Position numbers and translations under genes: made by a program
Shown: positions 1-5,008 of the stretch, piece by piece
How the letters are laid out: every line of letters begins with the position of its first letter
Numbering within the stretch: position 1 is the stretch's first letter
Notes under the pieces: model-generated
What the model was told of the DNA's origin: nothing
Seen by the model: the letters and a program-made list of their open reading frames with translations, nothing else
Database searches by the model: none
DNA from: Acetobacteraceae bacterium
GTDB lineage: Bacteria; Pseudomonadota; Alphaproteobacteria; Acetobacterales; Acetobacteraceae
Direction of reading: 5' to 3'
DNA: 7,275 nucleotides
Assembly: GCA_030039695.1 (NCBI GenBank)
Contig: JASHVB010000544.1
Location: 1-7,275 of the forward strand

Positions 1-243
1 CGGGTTGGCTGGTCAAAAACCGCCTATAAGTCGGCCTCTTGCGCACATTCGTCGGCGTCGTAATCCCTGCACGGCAGGCGGACAGCCTGCCTTTCCGCGC
101 AGAAAGGCGCGGCGGGCGCGGCCATCGCCGTGGTCACGTGGGCTTTTCGATCACCATTGCCGCGGTCGGGCTGACTTGCGCTGGGGCGCCATGCGACATC
201 GTGGTACTACCTATTGTTTCCATGAATCGTCGTTCGTCTCCTG
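1..243. other. Leader region with no confident gene
   Basis: I see no convincing intact gene here. The + frame opening near 30 begins with a short stretch (LRTFVGVVIPAR) that resembles the first beta strand of family-2 glycosyltransferases (VxVVIPARNE). It then degenerates into arginine-rich, non-protein-like sequence. The frame continues open only as an overlapping shadow of the membrane protein gene that follows. It could be a decayed remnant of a glycosyltransferase gene or chance. In the frame of the next gene there are stop codons at 61, 172 and 223, so that gene cannot extend upstream. No clear promoter or Shine-Dalgarno sequence is visible. Confidence 0.3.
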
Positions 244-1551
244 ATGCCAACCCTCTTCGGATCCTGTGCGCTTCTCTACCTCTCGATCTACGCCTTCGAG
301 GGCCCGATACGCTACGCGCTGCACAATGTCGGCCTCGGCGATGCGATATGGCTTCGCGACGGCTTAATGATCCTGCCGATTGTTCTGTTGCTGTTGGAGC
401 AGGCGTTCCGCTTCCGCGTCCACCCGGCGTTCTTCATCTTTGGCGGGATCGTCGTGCTGCATGGCATGCTGGCCATAGCCAACCTGCACACGCTGCTGCC
501 CGCCGTCTACGGCGCAATGCTGCTGCTCAACATTCTGTTCGGCTTCATCGGCGCACGCCAGCTCATGCGCCCTGGCAAAGCGGTTTTGTGGATTCTCAGC
601 CTGATCTGGCTGGCCTCGGTTATCGGCATCGCGCTGGACAAGTTTGTCTACACCATGCCGTGGAGCGGCCTGGAGCCACAGATCGGCAGCATCACCGTCA
701 GTGTGTCACGCGGCTGGGCCATCGCCGGCTTCGAGAAGCGGGCCGCCGGATTTTTCCGCAGCTCGATCTCAGCGGCCGTGCTCGTGCCGATATTGGCGCT
801 TCTGCTGGCGGCGAGAACACGACACTGGCTGATCCGCTCCGTTGTTCTGGCAGTGACGGTGGGCGCCGTGATCCTGACCACGCAGAAAGACTCGGTCGTC
901 GCGATCGCCACCGTGGGTCTCTTGATGCTTGCACCGTCGCGGATGCGTTACACACTGCTCTGCACCGCATGCGTCGGCTTCGCCGCACTTGACGTCGCCT
1001 TGCCATTGGTGACGGCGGGGCTGCTCGTCACCGACAGTGGCGGCGTGTTCAGTTTTGGTTCGTTCAGCATCCGCCTCACGCAGACCTGGCCGGAGGCCTG
1101 GAAATGGATCGCCAACAACGAGATCTTCCCGTTTGGCGTGGGTCTCGGCGGCATCCGGGGTACCCAACGCTTCGCCGCCGCCGCCTTTTTCAACCCGTCG
1201 GACAATCTGTTTGTGTTCCTCTACGCCAATTTCGGGCTCTTGGGCGCGCTCTATCTGGCGTGGGCCGCCTGCCAGGGATTGCGACTGCCACAGAAAACCC
1301 GGCCGGCCGCGATTGGTGCGCTTGCCATCCTCGCCTTCAATCTGGCGTACGGTGCCGTCCTGTCGCTGCTGGAGGACCAGATGTCCACATTGTTCATCGG
1401 CGCCTCCGTCGGAATGTTGTGGCAGTTGCGGCAGATGGCAGTCGGTGGACGCTGGCGTGACCCCTATGCCGGCAGAGATATCGGGGCGCCGGCTCCACCC
1501 GCATTCGAACCGCACGTTCACGCCACTCGCCATCTGGTACGGATGCCGTGA
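244..1551 (+). CDS. O-antigen polymerase/ligase-like multi-pass membrane protein
   Basis: A 435-residue, strongly hydrophobic protein with about 11-12 predicted membrane segments (roughly residues 3-19, 40-54, 61-80, 85-103, 113-131, 172-190, 196-213, 214-230, 235-262, 323-343, 355-376, 380-395). A large loop at about 263-322 precedes the motif NPSDNLFVFLYANFGLLGA (317-335). That layout, with a Gly-rich FGVGLGGI stretch (297-304) before a conserved Asn/Asp and FGLLG, is typical of the Wzy polymerase/WaaL ligase superfamily. These act in the inner membrane on lipid-linked O-antigen or exopolysaccharide repeats. Sequence identity in the family is low, so polymerase versus ligase cannot be settled. 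The ATG at 244 follows an in-frame stop at 223 and lacks an obvious Shine-Dalgarno. The hydrophilic tail (about 400-435) is Pro/Arg/His-rich. No other polysaccharide gene is intact in the window, so the pathway is inferred from this gene alone. Confidence 0.7.
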   Translation: MPTLFGSCALLYLSIYAFEGPIRYALHNVGLGDAIWLRDGLMILPIVLLLLEQAFRFRVHPAFFIFGGIVVLHGMLAIANLHTLLPAVYGAMLLLNILFGFIGARQLMRPGKAVLWILSLIWLASVIGIALDKFVYTMPWSGLEPQIGSITVSVSRGWAIAGFEKRAAGFFRSSISAAVLVPILALLLAARTRHWLIRSVVLAVTVGAVILTTQKDSVVAIATVGLLMLAPSRMRYTLLCTACVGFAALDVALPLVTAGLLVTDSGGVFSFGSFSIRLTQTWPEAWKWIANNEIFPFGVGLGGIRGTQRFAAAAFFNPSDNLFVFLYANFGLLGALYLAWAACQGLRLPQKTRPAAIGALAILAFNLAYGAVLSLLEDQMSTLFIGASVGMLWQLRQMAVGGRWRDPYAGRDIGAPAPPAFEPHVHATRHLVRMP

Positions 1552-1749
1552 GCGCTCGGAACGGGGAATCAGATAGTCGCCTTACCCGACTGTGGCACGA
1601 AACGGCCTCGAGGCTCGCGGACGGAAGCGCAAGGCCTGCGCAAGTTGGGAGCCGCGCCGGCCGCACCCTGATCACAAGAGATTGACAGGCGCCGAAACTT
1701 TGGTGTTAGGCGGGTCCGTGCAAATTGCCCGCGGAAGGGCCACAGTCAC

Positions 1750-1992
1750 ATGCAGAGGCCGGATGGGGTGACCAGCGCAGGGGTGACAGCGTCCCAACAG
1801 GCCGATGCAGCCGAGGGTTCGCGGGGCGTGCCGGGGCGAACGTCGCAGGCGGACCCAGAAAATGCGCCGCTTCATGACGCGGTCGAGGCAGCATTGGAGC
1901 GACGTGCCCGCCGACAGGGTCTGTGGTTGATGATTGCATCGAGCGCTGTAATGATCGCGCTGATTGCGGGCATCTGGCTGTCGTTCCGCTAG
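1750..1992 (+). CDS. Small protein with one C-terminal membrane helix
   Basis: An 80-residue protein that I cannot assign to a family. Residues 1-45 are hydrophilic, rich in Ala, Gly, Ser and Gln, and probably disordered. Residues 46-56 (VEAALERRARR) form a basic amphipathic stretch, and residues 57-78 (GLWLMIASSAVMIALIAGIW) form one membrane helix ending four residues before the stop. By the positive-inside rule the N-terminus should be cytoplasmic, giving a tail-anchored topology. The start is supported by GGAAGG (1733-1738), 11 nt before the ATG. It lies 198 bp after the polymerase-like gene and 203 bp before the next one, so it is probably a separate transcription unit. A TTGACA at 1682-1687 might be a -35 element, but I find no good -10 at the right distance. 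The helix with its basic flank argues for a real gene. The function is unknown. Confidence 0.6.
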   Translation: MQRPDGVTSAGVTASQQADAAEGSRGVPGRTSQADPENAPLHDAVEAALERRARRQGLWLMIASSAVMIALIAGIWLSFR

Positions 1993-2036
1993 CAGCGGGA
2001 GTGCCGCGCAGGACTGTCTCGCGTGACGTGAAGCAA

Positions 2037-2053
2037 GACACATGTGTCACATG
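2037..2053. promoter_or_regulatory. Candidate upstream activator site (12-bp palindrome plus half-site)
   Basis: GACACATGTGTC (2037-2048) is a perfect 12-bp palindrome. It runs into a second, shorter inverted repeat, GTCACATGAC (2046-2055). The palindrome ends about 70 bp before the -24 element of the sigma-54 promoter at 2117. That distance fits an enhancer (UAS) for a bacterial enhancer-binding protein with a Fis-type HTH, and one is encoded nearby at 2626-3822. The word TGTCACAT (2045-2052) also occurs on the - strand upstream of that regulator gene (4052-4059). The binding role is inferred; the palindrome itself is seen directly. Confidence 0.45.
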
Positions 2054-2116
2054 ACGCACTCTACATCCCCCGTTCGTTTGCCGGCCATCTGCGCCGTCCC
2101 GCAACGCCCGACAGCG

Positions 2117-2132
2117 TGGCCCGTTATTTGCT
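2117..2132 (+). promoter_or_regulatory. Sigma-54 (-24/-12) promoter
   Basis: TGGCCCGTTATTTGCT matches the sigma-54 consensus TGGCACG-N4-TTGCW at 11 of 12 defined positions, the only mismatch being C for A at the fifth base. The invariant GG (2118-2119) and GC (2130-2131) have the required 10-bp spacing. Transcription would start near 2142-2144, about 53 bp before the ATG of the gene at 2196. The site is intergenic, points at that gene, has a palindrome at a typical enhancer distance upstream, and sits next to a gene for a sigma-54 activator. Together these make it much more credible than an isolated motif match. Confidence 0.7.
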
Positions 2133-2195
2133 TCGAAACACATTGACACACGCTGTGAAGACGGGTGCGGGAACAGGGGAGGAATGTGAGGTCCG

Positions 2196-2621
2196 ATGCG
2201 ACGATCCGTCCGTAACAACGCCGCCTCTGAGTCCAGCCGGCCGCAACACGTGTCCGCGCGCGATACCGGCCTGCCGAGGACACGCATCGAATTGGCCAGA
2301 CCGCTACCGAAGTCGGCCTTTCCGGCGTTGAGTGCCGGTGAGCGCGTCTGTCTCGAGGAATGGCAGCGCACTGTCTGGTTGTGCGGTATCGACGCAGTGG
2401 AAGATCTTGCGGGACGCCCCTGGCCTTGCACGGTTGCTGAAACAATCATCGGCGTTTTCCGGCAGGGCGAAGACCAGGCCGGCTGGCTCGTGGTCGGGCA
2501 AGCGGGGCAATGGGCCGTTGCAACCTGCGCCAGTGGCGAAGTGTCCGAGCCGGTCGGGTCGCTGTCCGACGCGTTGTCGCTGGTCTGCCCGATCGACGTC
2601 GATTCGGAGCTGGAAGCCTGA
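2196..2621 (+). CDS. Unrecognised 141-residue protein, candidate sigma-54 target
   Basis: I do not recognise this family. The first ~45 residues are basic, Ser/Pro-rich and probably disordered. Residues 46-141 look like a compact, acidic alpha/beta domain with five tryptophans (56, 61, 76, 97, 106) and five cysteines (52, 63, 78, 111, 131), and stretches such as GWLVVGQAGQWAVAT (96-110). There is no signal peptide or membrane helix, so it is probably cytoplasmic. The ATG at 2196 has AGG at 2189-2191 close by, and a stronger GGGGAGG (2176-2182) 13 nt away. A later start is possible because the N-terminus is low complexity. The gene is preceded by a near-consensus sigma-54 promoter and converges on the sigma-54 activator gene, with only 4 bp between the stop codons. 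Regulation by that activator is inferred. Product function is unknown. Confidence 0.6.
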   Translation: MRRSVRNNAASESSRPQHVSARDTGLPRTRIELARPLPKSAFPALSAGERVCLEEWQRTVWLCGIDAVEDLAGRPWPCTVAETIIGVFRQGEDQAGWLVVGQAGQWAVATCASGEVSEPVGSLSDALSLVCPIDVDSELEA

Positions 2622-2625
2622 CAGG

Positions 2626-3822
2626 TCAGCCGGCGCGCAGCGGCGTCTTCAGGCCTCGGTTGAGCGTAATCGAATGCCGGTGCAGCATGCGATACAGCGT
2701 GACGCGCGAGACGCCCAACTGCTGCGCGGTCAGCGTGATGTTCTCTTGTGTCTCGGACAGGACCCGAAGCAAGACGTCACGCTCCGCCTCGGAGCATGGC
2801 GGCGGCCGTGGTGCCGGCGCCGCCAGCGTCACGCCACGCCCGTGGGCCGAATTGCCCAGACCGAACAGATCGTCTTCCAGCACTTGTGCGTCATTGCCGA
2901 TGACCACCGCGCGGCGGATCACCGACATCAGCTCGCGCACATTCCCTGGCCAGTCGTAGCGGCACAATATCTGCAAGGCTTCCGGCGTGAACCCGGTGAT
3001 GTTCCGCCCTTGCTGCAGGGCTGCCAGACGCAGGAAGTGATGCGCGAGGAGCTCGATATCCTCGCGCCGTTCTCGCAGCGGCGGCAGCGGGACCGTCAGG
3101 ACATTCAGTCGGTAGTAGAGGTCCTCACGGAAACGGCCTTCGGAAATCGCCTGCTCCAGACGGACATTGGTGGCGGAGACAACACGTACGTCGACACCGA
3201 TCGTTTCGCGGCCGCCAACGCGCACGATCTGCCCTTCCTGCAGGAATCGCAGCAAATGGCCTTGCATGTCCACCGGCATGTCGCCGATTTCATCCAGGAA
3301 CAACGTGCCGCTGCTGGCATGCTCGATTTGGCCCTTGGTTCGGGCGGCGGCGCCGGTGAACGCACCTTTCTCGTAACCGAAGAGCTCCGACGCGACGAGA
3401 TTCGGCGGAATGGCTGCACAGTTCACCGCGACGAACCGCGCGCCACGGCGGCGGGAGTTTTCATGGATCGCCCGCGCGGCCAGTTCCTTGCCAGTGCCGC
3501 TTTCCCCAGTGATCAACACCGGCTCATCAGTCTGTGCGAAGCGGCGCAACAGATCCGAGACACGCCGGATCGCCATGCTCTGGCCGACGAGGTCGGATTT
3601 TACCTCTCCTGATGACGGCACCGCCCCTCGGTCGCGGCCGTCCGCCGACCGCGCGACGTTTGCTTCCGAAATGGTGGCTTCCAGCCGGCTGAGCAGCGTC
3701 CTGTCTTCCGCGGCCCGTTCCATCAGAAGCTGTGCGAGGCGCTCGACTGGCACGCGCGACAGCTCGCTCAGCGTTACCCGACACATCGGTTCAGTCCGTT
3801 CTCGTTCGTTAAGTGCGGTCAT
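2626..3822 (-). CDS. Sigma-54-dependent activator (AAA+ enhancer-binding protein, Fis-type HTH)
   Basis: A 398-residue bacterial enhancer-binding protein that uses ATP hydrolysis to open sigma-54 RNA polymerase complexes. The AAA+ domain (about 76-305) is complete: Walker A GESGTGKE (106-113), the sigma-54 contact loop GAFTGA (153-158), Walker B GTLFLDEIGD (172-181), the arginine-finger region GRFREDLYYRLNV (229-241) and sensor II WPGNVREL (291-298). The C-terminal Fis-type helix-turn-helix is at about 360-382 (LTAQQLGVSRVTLYRML). The N-terminal ~75 residues are too short for a receiver domain, show no phospho-acceptor site pattern, and contain an amphipathic helix (about 25-52). The sensory input is therefore not a standard two-component signal, and control could come through a partner protein or expression level, as in PspF. 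The ATG at 3822 is the upstream choice, with a G-rich stretch just before it; an internal ATG at codon 13 is an alternative. It converges with the 141-residue gene, its likely target. Confidence 0.95.
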   Translation of the reverse strand: MTALNERERTEPMCRVTLSELSRVPVERLAQLLMERAAEDRTLLSRLEATISEANVARSADGRDRGAVPSSGEVKSDLVGQSMAIRRVSDLLRRFAQTDEPVLITGESGTGKELAARAIHENSRRRGARFVAVNCAAIPPNLVASELFGYEKGAFTGAAARTKGQIEHASSGTLFLDEIGDMPVDMQGHLLRFLQEGQIVRVGGRETIGVDVRVVSATNVRLEQAISEGRFREDLYYRLNVLTVPLPPLRERREDIELLAHHFLRLAALQQGRNITGFTPEALQILCRYDWPGNVRELMSVIRRAVVIGNDAQVLEDDLFGLGNSAHGRGVTLAAPAPRPPPCSEAERDVLLRVLSETQENITLTAQQLGVSRVTLYRMLHRHSITLNRGLKTPLRAG

Positions 3823-3855
3823 GCGCCCCCATGTCGCAATCGGCTCTGCCGTTTC

Positions 3856-3871
3856 GGCAAATTTCAGCCCT
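3856..3871 (-). promoter_or_regulatory. Weak sigma-54-like promoter before the activator gene
   Basis: Read on the - strand, AGGGCTGAAATTTGCC keeps the essential GG (-24) and GC (-12) with 10-bp spacing, and the TTTGC core. The rest of the -24 box is poor (no GCAC). Transcription would start about 23 nt before the ATG at 3822. If real, it would allow the activator to drive its own gene. Such partial matches also arise by chance in GC-rich DNA, so this is tentative. Confidence 0.25.
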
Positions 3872-3989
3872 GGTGTTTCGAGGGATAATAGGGCGCCTTC
3901 GTGGCGGCCAAGGTCAACTCGTCGTGCCGAATGCGTGAGTTGGCAGAACGCTTGCTGCGTGTGTTATTCGGCAACGAAATCGATACGGT

Positions 3990-4018
3990 AACATAGCGGA
4001 ATTGTGCAATGGGGTCAG
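3990..4018 (-). promoter_or_regulatory. Possible sigma-70-type promoter for the activator gene
   Basis: On the - strand, CTGACC (4018-4013) and TATGTT (3995-3990) are separated by exactly 17 bp. Each matches the housekeeping -35/-10 consensus at four of six positions. It lies in the locally A+T-rich part of the gap and would give a leader of roughly 160 nt before the ATG at 3822. A separate TATTAT at 3890-3885 could be another -10, but its nearest TTGACC is 21 bp away, which is too far. Confidence 0.25.
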
Positions 4019-4054
4019 AAAAAGCCTTCGCCGTACCCGCCAAGGACGGATATG

Positions 4055-4072
4055 TGACAATAACGGGTGTCA
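4055..4072. repeat. TGACA-N8-TGTCA inverted repeat, possible regulator site
   Basis: Two perfect 5-bp arms (4055-4059 and 4068-4072) flank eight bases, an 18-bp dyad typical in size of a dimeric regulator site. The left side reads TGTCACAT on the - strand (4059-4052) and the right side TTGACAC (4073-4067). Both words also occur around the sigma-54 promoter of the 141-residue gene (2045-2052 and 2143-2149). It sits about 190 bp upstream of the weak sigma-54-like promoter of the activator gene, within range for an enhancer. Autoregulation is an inference. Confidence 0.35.
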
Positions 4073-4127
4073 AATTATCCAATCGTGATGTCTGGAATGG
4101 CTGCGCACCGGAATCGGGCAACCGATG

Positions 4128-4166
4128 AGGCGGCCTTGTCTCAACGGCAATGCCACGAGGCCGCCT
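4128..4166 (-). terminator. GC-rich hairpin downstream of the DUF488 gene
   Basis: Arms 4128-4139 and 4155-4166 pair over 12 bp with one mismatch or G-U wobble (AGGCGGCC core, 9 bp perfect). The 15-nt loop itself contains the small palindrome GGCAATGCC (4146-4154). It lies about 110 bp after the DUF488 stop codon, on the strand of the lipoprotein/nudC operon, and 1 nt after a TGA that ends a short open frame. No T-run follows on either strand, so it is not a standard intrinsic terminator. It could be an mRNA 3'-end stabiliser, a Rho-assisted stop or a cruciform. Confidence 0.3.
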
Positions 4167-4277
4167 ATCACCCAGGCGCATTCGCCGCGATCTCCCGCTC
4201 GTCCACCGCGGCCTTTGCGGCTCCAGTCCCGTGGCCTCCCACGTTCGCAATCAGCACGTCGGTCGGCAATGTGGCCG

Positions 4278-4733
4278 CTACGCCTCGAGGTTGATGACCG
4301 TCTGTCGGGTCTTCCGGATAACCATCCCGGCAACAATCGAGCGGTGGCAACAGGCAGGGTCGCGCTCGAAGCACAGCAGGCAGGTTCGGGCGCTGCGTGC
4401 GAGCGCGATGGCCTGCGCGAGCGCTGCCTGTGCGCGGTCCGATGTCATATGCTCATCGAAGATGACATACATCCGCTCTGGATGGCCGGCGCGCACGGCG
4501 TCACGCCCCGCTTTGGGCGTGCCCAGGCCCTGGAGATGAACGTAAGCGATTCCGGCTTCGTCGAGGCTGGCAGCGAGCTGACGTTTCGAAAACCCAGGTT
4601 TGCGCGAGCGGGGCACTGCGCGCACGTCGATCAGCAGCTTCACGCCTGCGGCTTGCAGGCAGCTCACCACATTGGCGATGGCGCAGCCTTCATAGCCGAT
4701 GGTCAACAGTTCGGGCGATGTTGCCGAGGCCAT
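4278..4733 (-). CDS. DUF488 family protein
   Basis: A 151-residue cytoplasmic protein of the DUF488 family, whose biochemical role is not established. Family hallmarks are visible in order: TIGYEG (11-16), DVR (36-38), PRSRKPGFSK (41-50), YVHLQGLG (64-71) and the C-terminal CFERDPACCHR (121-131). The conserved Cys, Glu, Cys, His and Arg of the last motif are thought to form the functional site. Length fits the family's short form. The frame stays open upstream to 4799, but that extension is arginine-rich and overlaps the preceding gene. The ATG at 4733, two bases after the lipoprotein stop and just before the TIGYEG strand, is the better start. No separate Shine-Dalgarno is seen, so translational coupling to the lipoprotein gene is likely. 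It is the last gene of the nudC-lipoprotein-DUF488 cluster. Confidence 0.9.
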   Translation of the reverse strand: MASATSPELLTIGYEGCAIANVVSCLQAAGVKLLIDVRAVPRSRKPGFSKRQLAASLDEAGIAYVHLQGLGTPKAGRDAVRAGHPERMYVIFDEHMTSDRAQAALAQAIALARSARTCLLCFERDPACCHRSIVAGMVIRKTRQTVINLEA

Positions 4734-4735
4734 GG

Positions 4736-5008
4736 TCAATAGCTGGGCTGCACCGCCTCGACGCCGCCCTGCACGGCGACGCCGTGGCGAAGCAAGCAAT
4801 TATTGTAGGCGTTGTGCAGCGCCTGGTTGTAGCTGAACTGTGCCTTCGGCGACATCGCGCCGGAATTGATTTGCTCGACCGTTATCTGTTTCACCGTTGG
4901 ATCGTCGAGGGCCTCGCGATGACACACAGCTTGCGGTGTGTTGCCTGTCGGACCCGATGCGCAGGCTGACACAAGCGGCAGAAGCAGCCACGCAAAGTGC
5001 CGTCTCAT
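4736..5008 (-). CDS. Small predicted lipoprotein
   Basis: A 90-residue precursor with a short basic N-terminus (MRRH), a hydrophobic core (FAWLLLPLV) and a lipobox VSAC, so cleavage and lipidation should occur at Cys16. The mature ~75-residue part is polar, with two cysteines (29 and 71) that could form a disulfide in the periplasm. It includes a helical, Asn/Gln/Ala-rich region (about 52-75, ending NNCLLRHGV). I recognise no named family. The ATG overlaps the nudC stop by 4 bp (ATGA), and the DUF488 start follows 2 bp after its own stop, so it is embedded in a tightly coupled operon. Residue 17 is Ala, so it lacks the Asp+2 inner-membrane retention signal and may be sorted to the outer membrane. 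Confidence 0.85.
   Translation of the reverse strand: MRRHFAWLLLPLVSACASGPTGNTPQAVCHREALDDPTVKQITVEQINSGAMSPKAQFSYNQALHNAYNNCLLRHGVAVQGGVEAVQPSY

Larger units (their letters stand above)
3823..4277. other. 455-bp intergenic region upstream of the sigma-54 activator
   Basis: No convincing protein or RNA gene covers this stretch. It is more A+T-rich than its surroundings between about 3960 and 4090, as promoter DNA often is. On the - strand it holds two possible promoters for the activator gene (3856-3871 and 3990-4018), a TGACA-N8-TGTCA inverted repeat (4055-4072) and a large GC-rich hairpin (4128-4166). A small perfect hairpin TGCCGTTTCGGCA (3847-3859) overlaps the expected start of the proximal promoter. 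A 29-33 codon reading frame on the - strand (stop at 4168) is discussed as a weak possibility only. Confidence 0.6.

Noticed and set aside
39..992. 317-codon open frame on the + strand overlapping the membrane protein gene
   Set aside because: Most of it is an out-of-frame shadow of the polymerase-like gene, with arginine-rich, low-hydrophobicity sequence. Only the first few dozen residues are discussed, as a possible GT2 remnant.
769..1533. 254-codon open frame on the - strand
   Set aside because: Antisense to the polymerase-like gene, with composition typical of GC-rich shadow frames (Arg, Gly, Gln, His) and no recognisable domain.
1593..1608. TGGCAC as a second sigma-54 promoter
   Set aside because: The -24 half is good but the -12 half reads GGCC with the wrong spacing instead of TTGC at the required distance.
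1682..1711. TTGACA as a sigma-70 promoter for the 80-residue protein
   Set aside because: Perfect -35 hexamer, but the hexamers at 16-18 bp spacing (such as GTTAGG or TTAGGC) are poor -10 elements.
1706..2449. 247-codon open frame on the - strand across the two small + strand genes
   Set aside because: It would cover the well-supported sigma-54 promoter, the palindrome and both small genes. Its sequence is low-complexity, Arg/Ser/Pro-rich and without domain features. I kept the + strand calls, but the small genes here are the least certain in the window.
2332..3612. 426-codon open frame on the + strand
   Set aside because: Antisense to the sigma-54 activator, whose diagnostic motifs leave no doubt about the real coding strand.
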